A stretch of DNA of 64,000 bases from Antedon mediterranea (lineage: Eukaryota > Echinodermata > Crinoidea > Comatulida > Antedonidae). This document shows, in pieces, positions 14,085-28,700 of this stretch (within the stretch, counting starts at the first letter, position 1; every line of letters begins with the position of its first letter). A model generated the notes under the pieces. It was given only the letters and a program-made list of their open reading frames with translations. It was not told where the DNA came from and did not search any database. The translations under genes were made by a program, and so were the position numbers. Location: assembly GCF_964355755.1 (NCBI RefSeq), contig NC_092675.1, forward strand, positions 20,412,912 through 20,476,911. Reading direction: 5' to 3'.

Positions 14085-16479
14085 TATGTGAAAAATGTTT
14101 CCAGATTATAATATTTTGGCAAAATTGCCACGACCGGTTCTAAAAAAGTTTTATCAAGTCAACTTTATTCCAGTTTCCGTACCGAACACTAGTGCTGCAC
14201 ACAAACAGTTTATTCCAAAAATAAAACTTTATTTTCAAATACATATATTATATATACAACGATATATTTAGTGTAGACAACACAATAAAACATTCTTAAT
14301 ATCAGGTAAAAAATAATACTGTTTCTTAATTGCTGTCCTAATGCAAATAAACACATAATAATAATTATATACACCCTGTATATTAGTACTTAAAATATCG
14401 ATAGGGGTTTTCAGTTGTTGGAGCATACTGTACATTCTGGAAACATAATTATAAAAAGATTTTTTTAAACACATTTATTATAAATTTGTTCAATACACGC
14501 CCTTATATTGGAAGGTATGCTTGGTTGAATTAATTTGAAAAATCATTTTAAAAATAGGCCACGTACCAAATTATAACATTACATAAACTCATTACAAAAA
14601 TACATTTATAGAAAATATTCAAAATAGCCTATAAGGAAGATTAGGAGCTTTTTTCTGTTAGGGTCCTTTCATGTGACTTATCAGGATTTAATCCAAATAC
14701 TCAAAAAAACTGTTTTTGTCTTTGTGAAATCGTTTAGTCTTAAAGAGATGGATATATTGTTTACTATAATATTTCTGAATACGCAAACATGAATAGTAGC
14801 ATCAAATACTTGGGTAACATATGGTAAGAAATGATTGTTTTAAGAAAAAAAAAAAAAAGGGGGGGGGGTGTATAAAGGTATAAAGCACACATGCAGTGTG
14901 GGTTTTTTGTTCGAATTTAATCTAAAAACCAAATAGTAATAAATAATGTAATTAAAACTACATCACTTGTGTAGTGGCGTGGACGAATGTAAAAATAGGA
15001 AAGTTTGCACTTTGTTCGTTACACAAACTTATACATTTTGCGCATCCACCACGAGTAAAAAACGGAATTGCACTGGGAAGGGTTTTAATACTACATCTAA
15101 ATTAATTAATTATCTGCCATCTTTGATCCAATCTAAATTTTCCACTCTTAGCTGTTCGTTTTACAAATAGTACATATTTTTGCTATCACACGCGCCAATA
15201 CCATGGGGTATCATAAGGGAATCTACCTATAGTAAATCAATGTAGACCTATGGATGACATTTTTCCGAAAGAAATTGATATAGGCTACCACGGTACTCGC
15301 ATCTGGTGTAATATGCCTATTGCGACATTCAGACGGCTTTTTACTATATTGGATAAATGGAACGTGTTTTATTTATTATTATTTTGATTAAACTAAAGCC
15401 ACCCAAAAACTAAAAGCCATCCTGCTATAAAGCACTGATCATTTCTTCGTCGTCTAAGTTTGTAAAGGGGTTCTCAAGTGGTGTAGGCTACATGGGTTCT
15501 CAAGTGGTTAAAACATGTAGCTGTCCCTGCTCAACGCAGAATTGCGACACAACGCGATATCATCACTAGATTGGATTGTCTTAAAGGGTAATTCCAGGCA
15601 TTTTTTTTAAGGGGGATTATTTCACGATGCGCGTTGTTCTTTACCGCTGACGAATAATAAAGTGGGGTTATTTAAAGTTTATATTTTATAAATTTTATCC
15701 CTGGAGTTACTTTAATTTTAATGCTTTTGTGAACGTCTTTCATCGTAGCCTTCGCATTTTATATTTTTACATCAACCCAACCCCTTCCCCCCGCAAAACC
15801 CACGAATTTCCGATGTAACTAGCTAGTCGCAATAAATATTTGTTATTATTAATGCCGCGAAGTATCCGGTGTAATGCACTCGAGGTATCTTCTTCTCTCG
15901 AGTCGATAGGCCTTAGGGTTAATTTTTAAAACAGCAAAGTCGACAACGAAACTCCGCTGAATACATGATATTTAGCAAGTGCCTGGGGAAATTATGATCA
16001 ATTCTGCAGTGTTTTCTATTATTTTAGTTAATTTATAAAGAAAGACACTTTATCTCACAAAAGCCGACTTTTCAACAGTCACGTAAACTTAAAACGGTTA
16101 AAGAAAACTCATTTCCGTGGCCAGCAGGGTGTGTAAAACTTGTAGAATAGGCTTATTATGCTTAATGATGCGCTTTAATATTTGACTTGTACTGAATATT
16201 CGTCGTATAATAGAAAATAATTCGATTCTCAAACAAAATCCGTACGTGAACACGGACCACCACGACACTTAATTTTAGCGGTGGTGGTCTCTAGTCGACA
16301 CTACTCTAACATTTGGCAAGTAGAATTTAAAATACACTGAATCTTTGGTGCGAACAAAATAAAGAAACGGCCTCTATTCTCGTCATCTAACTTGTCTTCA
16401 TCAGTGATAGTGGTTACCTTGATTCTGCTTACCTATGTTGACGTTACTTGAATATTCAAGTACAACATTGGTTCTATTG
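14085..16479. other. Gene-poor region, nothing recognised
   Basis: About 2.4 kb of AT-rich sequence. Short ORFs of 60-70 codons on both strands show no domain, no conserved composition and no plausible splice context. A run of A then G lies at 14847-14869. No RNA gene recognised. Confidence 0.5.
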
Positions 16480-16640
16480 TAATATAATATAATAATATAA
16501 CAATTTATATAGCGCACATATACACTAAAAGTGCTCAAGACGCTATTACAATTGAAGTGAATACGCCCAGAAAATGTAGCACGAGAAAACCGACGTCACA
16601 GTAGAACCTCAAGAGGACTAAAATCTAGGCCAAATTTCAG
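16480..16640 (-). mobile_element. SINE 3'-end fragment (TATATAGCGC family)
   Basis: An AAT-rich microsatellite is followed by ATTTATATAGCGCACATA and GTGCTCAAGACGC. The same order is found at 34189, 37909 and 45136, and as the reverse complement near 24990. In the best copies this segment is the 3' end of a tRNA-derived SINE, so this copy points to the minus strand and lacks its 5' head. Confidence 0.6.
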
Positions 16641-16750
16641 GGGTAGCAAGCGTGTATAAAAATCTGAATGTTCATGCAGTATTATGTTTTACAATTACGA
16701 CGAATAAATTCAAAGTTAGACGATGTATTCCTAGTCCGCAAGTCATATAA

Positions 16751-16894
16751 CTCGGTTCCTATTTTTGGACGAAAGCGCACCGCCAGTAATTTGACCAATC
16801 ACGTCGCGATGGATCATCCGAACTGTCGCTTGTGATTGGTCAATTCACAATCCCGTTACGCCTATGTCACACCTTGCGTTCAAATAGGAACTAA
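16751..16894. repeat. Short inverted-repeat element with CCAAT-like motifs
   Basis: CGGTTCCTATTTTTGGACG on the left pairs imperfectly with GCGTTCAAATAGGAACTAAG on the right around about 105 bp. The interior holds GACCAATCAC and its near-complement GTGATTGGTC. It could be a small MITE or a regulatory palindrome. This is the only copy seen here. Confidence 0.45.
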
Positions 16895-17875
16895 GCTTGT
16901 ACGGTACTTATAGTACTTATTTTGGGTGTATTTATTCCGCATTGCTGTTCGCCTTAAAATGTTGTTCGATCATCTGCGATATGCACAATTATCATAATGG
17001 CATCAAATTTATGAATGTGATCGAGTGGTATACTGTACCTGTGAGTCTTTTTTTTTAACCATAGACCTACATTTCTTCTTTTTTTCTTCGCCGTTTTAAC
17101 TTAATTGAAACAGACTAAAGCTATAACTATGAAATTAATTAATGATAACATTATCGAACTAAAAACCAGAATTAATATTCTTGTAGGCCTTCATACTGTT
17201 GCGTTTGTTGATGCACATAAAACGAAGAAATACGTTTCCAAAAAACATGACGTTAACGTATTGGAAAAACACACCTATTAAAAGTTTTATTCAAAGTGTA
17301 TTGTCCACTAAGCAAATGTTTTATGTCGCGAGAACGCAATTCGTATAAATATTTTCATCTATTGTGCTTTTTGACACGAAAAAATGACATACCGACCTAA
17401 CATCAGAGTTCATATGTTCGATTCGCGGAAATATATCGCTTTGTGAAAAACAGGCTCGAATAGTGAAGGAAGAGGCGATAGGCCTACTAGTGTTGTTAAA
17501 AAATGACATACGATCCATGGATCAATTAATTAATTAATTAAATAAGGAAAAAAGAATATTGTCATCTAAATGAAACAATAAGATAACCGAGAAATGCGGA
17601 AACAGTGTGTATATTGTATTGCCCATAATAGTGGAGCACAAGGATTGTTGGTTGCTAACTAAAACCAGGAAGCAACAAAAAAGAAGAGGAGGAAAACACC
17701 AATGTTGTCCATATGGAGCACGTGTCAGTAGGTCGTAGACCTAGTATTGTATGTTTGTTTAAATAAAACAAGGCAATATAACAACTAAGTATTGCATTAT
17801 TTGTCTAAATATGATGGTGGTTTCTAAAACCAGGAAGTAATATAACATGTGGTTTAAAATTAAGGAAAGAGAATG
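16895..17875. other. Gene-poor region, nothing recognised
   Basis: AT-rich noncoding sequence. One 65-codon minus-strand ORF near 17321-17518 shows no features of a real gene. A short ATTA microsatellite lies at 17523-17541. Confidence 0.5.
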
Positions 17876-17879
17876 AAGG

Positions 17880-18330
17880 TCGTATTCTAATCACATTTTT
17901 CTTAAATACTAAGTCAATAAATATTAAGGATTACAATTAAGTTAATAGATATTAAGGTGATTGAAAAACAAAAAAGACCTTGGATAGAATTCTTAAAGTT
18001 TCCCTTTGCTTAATTTTTATATTACTTACTCAATTAAAGTCAATAAAGTTGTGTTCACTTAGAATTCTTAAATTTTCCTTTCATTGAAAATAAAGTATTC
18101 AAATAAGAATTTAACTTAAGTAAATGAACATTAAGGATTTCAATTAAGTAAATAGATTTGCAGATTTGTGTTCAGTTTAGATAGAATTTTGAAATTTGTC
18201 CTTTGCCTAATTTTATTTTTATTAAGTTAAAAACTAAGTATTCAATAAGGTTAATAGGCCTAAATATTAATGGTTTTCACTTAAATTGTGTTCACTAAAG
18301 AATTGTTAAATTTTCCTTTTAATTTAAGTG
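17880..18330. repeat. Degenerate tandem repeat (AGAATTCTTAAATTTTCC)
   Basis: Versions of AGAATTCTTAAATTTTCCTT recur near 17988, 18060, 18180 and 18297, with AAGTCAATAAA and TTAAGGATT-like words between them. Spacing is irregular at about 75-120 bp, so this is an old, diverged array. Confidence 0.6.
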
Positions 18331-18339
18331 TGAATGGGG

Positions 18340-19727
18340 AACATTGGCCATTAAATTTCGGAAATTGTACTCTTGATGCCTACTGTGCCTGTCAAACCCA
18401 TATATGCAAATAAAAAATTTATATAAAAATGGGAGGGGGGTTGAGATGTACGAGGTAGGAAGATGGTACACAAAAATATAGTACTAAGGATAAATAAAAA
18501 GATGGTACAAAAAAATGTGAAAAACTACTAGCAATAGAATGTAAAAAGAAATAAAAACTTTTAAAAAAATACATAATAATCAAAATCTACATTTCATAGT
18601 GATTAAATATAAATGTCTGAAAGAAATACAATGCCAAGACGCATATCTCAACAATGGAAAAGCGTTTTAATGTATTTTACATTGAACGCAGGCCGAATTC
18701 AACACATTTAATTCAACTTCACATTAAAGTCCCCTTTTCTTAATAAATCAATGTCAATATTCCAACTAAACCAAAATAGAAAATTGTATCAATAAAATAG
18801 GCTCAGCAACTAAAACGACCAAAAACTGTTTTCTTACGGAATCATTTTGCATTTTTAAAAAAACATAGCGCATTATACACAGTTATGGAACATAGGAAAA
18901 TAAAGTATTATGTCGTGGGAACACAAATTATATATTTCAACAATTATAATCGAAGAAATGCATTTATATTTTACAAGTCAAAGAGAATACCTCTAAACCA
19001 ACAAGCTGAGACGGCGACTTTTTACACTTCACTTATTTTCTCATTCTCATCTTATTCAAAATTAGTTTTTCTTAAAACTTTTAAAACCCAAAAATGTTGT
19101 CAAATCTAAATACAATATTTATGAAACAGAGTTTTTAAAAAGTACCACAATACAATGCAGTCTTTTATTTACTGTGAGGGAACTATTTGTATTAAAGACC
19201 TTATACCAACAACATAGGAAACTCATATTTTTCTTCATAGAGCACGGTATACCTTGCACCGAAAACATAGGTAACTTGGTAATAGTAGGTCTACTCTGTG
19301 CATGCTATATTATACATCAAGAGAAATCAGGTTTCGTACCTTGTCGGTTTATGGAGTTTAATACATATACATTTCAAATAAACATAAAACATGGATCATT
19401 GAATTTGTACAAACAATTATGCATATTAACTTAACTACAGTATTAAGCATGTTTTTATTCTGGTGAAAATGGCATTAATTTACAATAAACAAATATGGAT
19501 TAAAAAAAAAGTGTTTACAAATATTGAATTAATTTACATTGATTTTTTAGCCGAAAAAACAATGAAACCTAAAGATGTCAATAGATCATGATTTCATAAG
19601 TATTTTAAAAAAGTAATCAGCTTAGTCCATGCTATTGTTTTGCTATATTTACACTTAATAGTCAGTCACAAATTTACCCTTTGAATGAAATTCTAACCAA
19701 CATTCATTTTTAACAATATTTCTAAGA
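18340..19727. other. 3' flank and likely 3'UTR of the RPRD2-like gene
   Basis: Sequence downstream (on the minus strand) of the stop at 19728. AATAAA on the minus strand occurs at 19454-19459, about 270 bp past the stop, and at 19164-19169. Either could end the transcript. Plus-strand ORFs of 74 and 86 codons here have no recognisable features. Confidence 0.4.
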
Positions 19728-22700
19728 CTAAAAACGAAAGTGAGGAGGGTAACCACCTCGCATCAGTGGGCGGCGTTCTGGAAGCCGACGCGGTGGTGGT
19801 GGTCCATATTCGTGATATGGGTGCCCTCTTTGATACCTGTACGGATGGTCTTGGTATCGGTGCTCTTCATATCGGCTATCCTCATAGCGTGAACCAGCAT
19901 ATGGTGGAGGAGGCCTATGGTGATAATCCGGTACATCCATACGTCGACGCGGTCTGTAATCGTCATAGTGCCCTCTATAGTGGTCATGATCCAAGGAATC
20001 GTACGAGTGATGCTCTTCTCTATAATCATCCCATTCATTAGATTCTTCAGTGTAATTTTTAGCGGGAACAACAACTGAACTTAGTCTGCGCTTCAAAGCT
20101 GGTTTAGCAGGAGCAGGAGCACCGAGTACTGGTATAGCATTTCTGACTGGCTGTTTAACTACAGAAACTATTGACTTAACTGGGCTTGGGAGATCTAAAA
20201 GCGGGACAATCTTTACATTAGATGGAGGTGTACCAGGTGGTGGGCCAGCTCGTTTTGCATTTGGTGGCGGAGGCCCAGGCGGTGGCCCGGGTGGTGGACC
20301 AGCACTACCTATAGTTGTAATAGTTGATATTTTCTCAGTTTTCATTGTGTTAGCAATAGACATGATTGGTTGTGGAGTAACAGGTGAAGCTACAGTAACT
20401 GTGGGGGGCTGAGTGGTTATGTCCTCCTCAGGTACAGATTCTTGAACACTCTCAGGTTTATCTTTTTCACACTTGACCACACTGTCATCTTCTTCGTCAT
20501 CTTCATCATCATCTTGTTTCAGTGAAGACAAAAATGCGCCAAGGGCTATGGAATGAGATGATTTAATTTTAGTTTCTGGCAACTTCTCCCTTTTTGGTGG
20601 TTCTACATCATCAATGTTGTTAGCATCTGGAGCTTGTCGTCTTTTCAATATTGAGCGAGGTTTTGATAATTCAACGTCTTTTGAGGAGTCGGTTGTCATT
20701 TGTTGATCGTCTGTACCTTCACTAGCTTGATCTACATCATTTCTTTGAAGCTTTTCTTCCATTTCAGATTTTGATTTGAATGTTTGATCATCAACAGTTG
20801 GAACAGTCTTTAGAGCCGTTAGGTTGCTGAGCAGATTTGGTCTTTGTACATTACGAGGTTGCTTTGATGCCGTTATAATCCTGGTTAAGAACCCAATTGG
20901 ATTTGTTTTAGCTTGCTGCATTAATTCTTTATCTTCTGCTTCATCTTCAACTGTGTTGTACTCATCTGGGGCACTGTAGCTAGGCTGTGAGTACTCCTTA
21001 CTGTTACCTTCATACGAAGTCCTTTGGTTAACGTATGGTTTGTAACTGTCACTGGTATAACTATTATCATAGCTTTCACTTGGAAAACTTGGCGTCTGAT
21101 ACTCTTGTTGCGGGTCTGAATAATTAACGCCTGACGATGGCTTGTAATCATTCTGTGGCATGGGAGGAGGGACAGATGGGGGGTAATTTGCCGCAAAATT
21201 GGGCGGCGGCACTGTTAGGTCATATGAATTGAGTGCTGAGTAGGCTGATGGCTGAACTGTCTGCTTGGTTGGAGAATATAGATCTGGTGAAGGCGGAGGA
21301 TTATACTGCGCATTGTTTGATGATGTCGGTATTGTTGAATAATTTGCCTCCTGACTGTTTTGTTGTCCATAGAACGGAGGAGCAGTGTACACTGCTGGTG
21401 CGTAGTTTTGCGAATATACACCAGACGATGTTGGCTGTGCTGATGTACCAATAGATGTAGCAGTATAACTTGCGTCTGTGGTTGTAGCATTTTGGAAATA
21501 CGCATTAGAAGTAAATGGAGCATTAGTTTGAGGGGTACTGACTGGTGGCGGTATCTGTGAAGGTACTGGTTGCGGTATTTGTGGAGGGGCTGATGGCGCA
21601 TATGTAGTCGAATACTGCTGTGTTGATTCTGTGTACATGCTGCTGTATGTTGAGGTGTTTGTCTCTGTCGGAAATGAAACGGGTGGAAAATTGGAACTTG
21701 TATCATGTACAGGTGGTACAGGTTGAGGGAATGGAGAAGGGGGAAGTGGGGGTAAAAGATTTTGGGCTGTAGCCTGGTATGAAGGTTGGACTGTGTTGTA
21801 AGTGTCAGATTGACTGTTTGTAATAGGGGAAATGTTTAATCCTTCTGGAGTGCCTTCTGGTGAAGGAGCGGAACCATTTGATTCTGGCGAATAGGATGCT
21901 GGTGCATCATCGGCATACTTCCCAACTTGACCTTCAAAAAAATACAAACAATATTACTGTTAATATTACAGTATGACATAAATTGAAACTCTTCTGTACT
22001 TTCTTAGGCCAGTTTCTGGACCTAGAGTCAGGCAAAACTGTCTCAAGAAATGGAGCGAGGAAACACGTCCCATTGAAAAGTCGCAAAAGGAAAACTCCTT
22101 ATTTAAGGGGCGATTCCAGCTTTAAGGGGCGATTCCAGCTTTAAGGGGCGATTCCAGCTTTAAGGGGCGATTCCAGCTTTAAGGGGCGATTCCAGCTTTA
22201 AGGGGCGATTCCAGCTTTAAGGGGCGATTCCAGCTTTAAGGGGCGATTCCAGCTTTAAGGGGCGATTCCAGCGTTATAGACTTGTGTTTGGGGGGTTCGC
22301 TAAATATTTCATAAATAATAAAACAATCCGTCAGGTTGCAGAAAAATAAAATTAGTCATTATTTTATTTTAAAAAAGACAAAAGATTTTAGGGGGGCTAA
22401 AGCCTGTTTAGTCCCCGCCTAAATCCGCCCCTGCCTACACCAATCAGTACCAACTTTTTAAGTGAAACCATGTCCATATAACATATGCAAGGTCGAAGCT
22501 TTAACAGTAAATAGTATATATTGATAATGATTACCAGCAATGGTTGCAATTGGTTGTCCAATGGTGGGAGGTCCAGGCAATTTTAAAGGTGCTGCTTTCT
22601 TAGACGTCTTCTTTGTTGGTCTGGATGAGGCTGCTGTATAAACAATAAGTAAATATTAAACTATCAGAAATAGTATGACATAAATGACCCTTTAAAAAGA

Positions 22701-25700
22701 AATCATGTAAACTAGTATAAACAAGATGTATATTATTTATTTCAGTTTCCTATGGCTTGGTTGTCTGACTGTGTTTCTATTCTAAATGTACATTTGTAAC
22801 TGTTCTTCAATATAACCGACACACATACGTTAATATAATACAATGTACTATATGTTATAATGATATATAATATCTTTTTACCAAGCTTACTTGTCAGCTT
22901 CTAGTAACGGAATAACAACCCTAAAACTTGGTTCGCACTAGAACACACAATGCAAGCAAGTTGACTAATTACAAGCAACAGTTTGGATAATCAATTTTTT
23001 GTGATTGATCAAATTACTTGTGTTGCCCTTATGTCCCTGCATTGCGTCCTAGTGGGAACAGGCTTAAACTTTTAACCCCATCCTAATTAGTGTGTAGCTA
23101 CATCTGAAAATAATCTTTGAAATATTGTCAAAACCATACACTAATAAAGTTTATAAAAGATACATACCAACAACGGATCCAATATTTTTAGATTCACCAT
23201 CATCATCAGACATCTCCATATCTTCTAATTCTGTTGTGTCTTGGTTTGGATCCCTTGGAGGTGTAGCACCTGTAAAAAAACAAGATAATGCATTTATCTC
23301 TTGCGCCTTTAGTGTACATTGGTGACACATACAGTGGTCATGTTGGAGCTAATCACTCGGGCGTAAAAGGGAAATTTATCAAAACATAAAACAGGAAGAA
23401 TTAGTACTTTTAGATGGGATTTCTTCATTGTTTCACCTACCTTTACTATGCATATTTTGAACCCGCTGCTAAAATATTCATTCTTTGAAATGAACAACTG
23501 CAACCTAGAAATTAAGCTACTGTTTATATTATACTAAGGGATAATGTAAAATACCAATACATCAGTTGCGCAAGTTAGCCACATTTACGCTTACAATTGG
23601 ACAGACAATTGATAAGTAAATACTTAATAAATCAGTACTATATATGATATATGAGTAGAATCGCCCCTCATTGGCTACAACATTTACACTATAGTACGCA
23701 CATCTAATGTTGGTGTACTTTATAATGCAGTAAAACAGTATAAATGCAGTGATATAGACTGATATGTTTCTGTGATTATGCATAGCATTGAAACAACACA
23801 AATACTATACCAGGTGATGGGGCATCAGATGTCGGTGACGGAAGCGGACTTAGTGAATCATCAGGTATTAACTTGCGATATTCGTCTAAACGTTTCTTTA
23901 AGTTACCAACCCTTGTTCCGAAATTCTTATAAGCCTGGAATAAATAAAAATCATAAATGATAAATCTGTATACAATTCTTTATGTTAAACCAGTAATTAA
24001 ATACGTACGTGTCTTCATCAAGACTTTATCTTGCAATGACTGGATGTTAGTGGTTTGCTAGGAGTAGCTTTGCTAGTTATAGAGCAGTACCTCCTATTGG
24101 CAAACTTAGTCTGCGTTTTTCTGAAGTTCTTTGGATTCAGAACTAGTAAAGCAGTCATTGACTTGTTGTCGAAACGTCGCACACGTACATATTTAATTAC
24201 TGGTTTAAACATGAAGATAATTAATATAAAACCGGATGAAAATATTTTTGAATACATGATAAATGTTTTTCAAGTTCCAAAAAAAAAATAATATTTAGAG
24301 TATTAGAAGAATCAACACCTAAGCCTCTTGATACAAATGTTAAGTTCTGTCTACACTATCAAAAAAGTTTGACAAAAAAAGTGTGATGTGCCCAAATATG
24401 GTAGTGATATGCCCAAATATTGTGGTATGACATCATCATGTCTATATATGGGCACATCACATTTTTTGTCACATACAGTTTGATAGTGTAGACATAGCTT
24501 TACTTACATTAGCAACTATTTTAGCTTCACCAAACTGAGCTTCATAAAATATAACACTTTTTTCTAGTAATTCTAGAAGTGTTTGTCTCATCTCAACTTC
24601 TTTGCCTAGGGACTGCACGTAATGATCAAGCTTATTTGTTGCATCTTCAAAATGTTTTGAAAACCGTTTGCCACCAGCGCGATCTGCCGAGAAAATGTTT
24701 TGCATTATATTTATTTATTTATATTTTAATTATCATATTATAATTGAGGGCATATGTTGGACATTGGATTACTGATCGTGAGATTGTTGTCCTAATCTGA
24801 CTCTCACCGCATTGCTAGACGCTTTACTTACATTTGCCTCTGTGTATACAATGGGTACCGGTTAGATCAAGACACGACTGATTACTAGCTGCATTATTAT
24901 GGGAGTATGTTTCCATACGTGCATGATCCAAAATGACCGGGGTAATAATGTGCAGCGCATTGAGAGCTTGCTTATGCGCTATATAAGAATGAACTATTAT
25001 TATTATTGATGATGACAATGATGATTGCTAAACTACAATTTGGGTAAAGAAATAGGTGAAAAATACATTGGTGACAATAAGCCATTATAATTAGGGTTAT
25101 TATAGGCATAGGCAGCGGATTTGTTTGATAAAAACTGACGGGAGGGGAAATATGTGTTTTAGTCTACTGTACATGGAATTCTAAACAGGAAGAGCAGTTG
25201 TTTATTTACTGGTGCAAGTATGGTTTGCCTAACACTGTTATTGGTGAACTGGACTCTAAAAATGATTTCTACCTGTAGGTAATCATAAAACCCTGGCATT
25301 CTAGGCAATTCATCGGCATCCGATTTTAAAAATGCCTTTGCCCTATTTGCTTCCGATAAATTAGGAAAAGGGAGTGGAGTTGGTATAACAGGTGTTATCG
25401 ACTCTATAAATGACTTATACCCAGTGATGTAAAACTGTCTAGGCAGTTATACTGTATGGAATTTTGTATATTTCCTTGTACTACTGTACATGCTTAGTCA
25501 AGGTGTAACACTGTTGTTGTTGTCTTTTACCTTTTAATTGCATTATTGCTTCTGTACTAGTAACATCAACATTTAAACTTGATAGTTGTTTTCTCTTCAA
25601 GTCCACTTCCCCTTCAAATACTACTAATTGCTCCATACTGTCTGGTAATTCATCCGGCTGCATGAATAAAAACAAATTGTATAGTCTAAAACATTCATTT

Positions 25701-28700
25701 TATTTTTTCTTAATGTTCTATATGAGTAAATTGTACTGTGTTTTGGACGCTCCTTTTAAATGTGCCTGGTACTGTACAAATGTAAAGCCTTGTCTACACT
25801 ATCAAACTTTATGTGACAAAAAATGTGATGTGCCCATATATGGACATGATGATGTCATATCACTATCATATTTGGGCATATCACTACCATATTGGCCACA
25901 TCACAATTTTTCTGTCAAACTAGTTTGATAGTGTAGACAGAGCTTTAAAGCATGTGCTAAGAGGAAGAGGGTGAGGATACCATCAAAGTCTTCTACCAAT
26001 CTTATTACCTCCACCAAGAATGTTATGCAATCACCCTGGTTTATTTGTCTGTTAGCAAGAATATACATAATAATTAAAGTAAAATAAATAAATACCTTGT
26101 ATTCAGCCAGAATTTGAGTGTTTGCCTTTGCAATGGCATCTGTTTCTGTAGCTGAGGATGAACAATTTACAAAATGAAAATTTTAGTATTATGTTCTAAG
26201 TCCACAATATATAGGTCTGCAGCCCAACGAACAGCTGTTCAGATTAAGGGTATTTTCAGATACATAGAGTTATGCTTTCGTAACGTAAGCAATGTCATAT
26301 TATAATAGCGTTGTAACAGCAAAGTGTTTTCATTAGAACAGAAGTGTCACCGATTTGGGTGAACATCTGCAGGAGTAAATTTGATTGGTTGGAGGTCCAA
26401 ATCGTTGATGCTTGACTTTCGTATGGTATCCGTTGTTCACTAATCTTGTACCATGAGCTGTCATAACGAACGAAAGATCAGTGTCGTAAGACCTTCAGAC
26501 CTTGTACGCTGCGAAAACATAACTCTGTATGTCTGAACAGGTGCTTAGACTTTATTTACTCGGGTAAGTTGGCTCCCCAAAGTTAGTGATAATTATCCTA
26601 CAAAACCAAATTACCTGGTACTGTAAATAACTAATAAGCCTGTACAGTGTATATATATATAAGGCTGTAGTCACTAATTATTTCATTGTAAAAAAATAAA
26701 TTCAAAGTTATTTGGTAATAGTTTTAATTTGAAAATAAACTTTCCTTCTAGCATCTATCTGTATTCTACAAAGACCAAAGTATAGAACAAAATAAAGAAA
26801 ATAAAATAATAATCAAAGTTTATATAATAATATTCTCTCCATCTCGGAGATATTTTTTCTTACAAATTGCATCCTGAAACTTCTCAACCACCTCACTTTC
26901 ATAGACATTACGTTGTTCCCAAATCTTAAACAGCCTCTCTATGCTTTTTCTTATACTGTCGTCTCTAACAAAATATAAGACAATTTCACAATTAACATAC
27001 GGTAGAAAAGAGCTGGAAATGTTTATATGATAAATTAATAGAACAGTGCTTGATGGTCATATACCATAGACATAATTAAAGCATTGTCTACATTATCAAA
27101 TTTTACAGTATGTGACAAAAAAAAAATAGCACATCACACTTTTTTTTCCAAATTAGTTTAATAGTGTAGACGGTTACTGTATAATTATGAATTGATGCAA
27201 ACAGGGAAGAGACTGCTCAAAATGGTCGCCATAATATATCTGTTCAAAAACATTATTTAGTACATGTAGGGCCTAGGATTGACTATATTGTCAATGGCAT
27301 TGTCAATGGCATTGGGAATTAAATGAATAATTTCTTGGTAAAAGTCTTAAATTTTGGTATACAAGAATCGAGGAAGATCATAGAATAGAAAGTTCTCGCG
27401 TTGATACACGCAAAATGCTGCAACGCAGTTGGTGCACAACTTAGAAGGGAACACAACTCCAAACTGGCGTATTGAAATGTGAAAAATACTGAAAGGAAAA
27501 AAAATGATGTATCAAAAACTATTGCACAAAGCATAAAACATTTTACTACATTGACAATCAAATTAAATATAAACATTGCATCATTGTTTATACTATACCT
27601 GCAAAAAGTAACAGCCTTAGTAATGGCATCTGCAAAGGCTTCTACAAACGTGTCAATTCCTTTCCTCTTACTATTCTGGATTACATCATTCGCAAGGTAC
27701 ATAAGAGTCAGTCGTTTTGAAGTACCAGCTAAAAATAGAAAATCAATTATTTTATTATTGTTCTTCTTACTATAGTTTGTCAATATATTTGATTTAGTTG
27801 ATCGAACTTAATATTTTGTAATGTATTGTATTTTGCGACAAAATAAAAAAAAAGAATCCATTTTCAAATTTTAAAAACCAATAACCAACTTTACTACTGT
27901 AAATAGATGGCAGCAAATATGAGTTGGTTTTTCTTCTGTTTTTTTTTTATTGTATGTATTTTTTATTCTACAAATCTCACAATTTTTTTTTATCTAAATA
28001 AGTTTTTTTTTCAATTTTAACAAACTTTCCAGATTTGTATATTCCAAGATTTCTTTTAGCATCTGCCTCCTTTATTTGTCAGACGTTCCAATCCTCCAAC
28101 TTAACAATTTATCAACAAATTTAATGTGTTTCAACTGATTTTACTGGAGTTTGACCCATTTTAATCGGAAGTTATTATTATTATTATTCCAAAAACAGAA
28201 TTCAGACAGTAGACATGGGTTTGAAAAATGTCTTAAACCTAAATTTCGAGGGATTGTACAGTATTAATAGTCAGGAAATTGGGAGATTGGATGACAATTT
28301 TGGAGAGGCTCCTTAAGAAATCGCAAGGATTGGTCTGGTATTGTAGCTATAGCATCATTTAATTTTTTTTTATTAATCCATGCATAAATAAAAGAATATT
28401 ATCCTTCTTAAAAACAGGTAAAGTGTGACACTACTACAAAACCTACTAAAACACACTAATTGTGCAAAGAATGAATTTTAATAATTTATTTGACTGGTGA
28501 ATATGATTGAAATAACAGAAAAACAAGTTGATTAACCATTCAAGATAGTGAATTATTTAGTGGAACAAGAAGTAGACACAATGGTGAGACAATTCAAGTG
28601 ATTAACTGTATTGTAATTACCAAACCATATTACAATTTAAGCTAGGCACGAGACTACATACAGCAATACAACAATCTAGAGAAAAATTAAAGTTAAACCG

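Noticed and set aside
19763-21706. Several 90-160-codon ORFs in other frames of RPRD2 exon 10
   Set aside because: They are shadows of a long, low-complexity coding exon. Only the frame that joins upstream exons in phase and holds the acidic and proline-rich blocks is real.
24745-25012. A functional tRNA gene
   Set aside because: The head resembles tRNA only in the A- and B-box regions, cannot be folded into a full cloverleaf and is followed by a SINE body and a microsatellite tail.
27319-27598. Extension of the RPRD2 exon 2 frame to 154 codons
   Set aside because: A canonical donor (CAG then GTATAG) ends the exon at 27599, and the next exon continues the CID domain in phase. The extra residues are intron.
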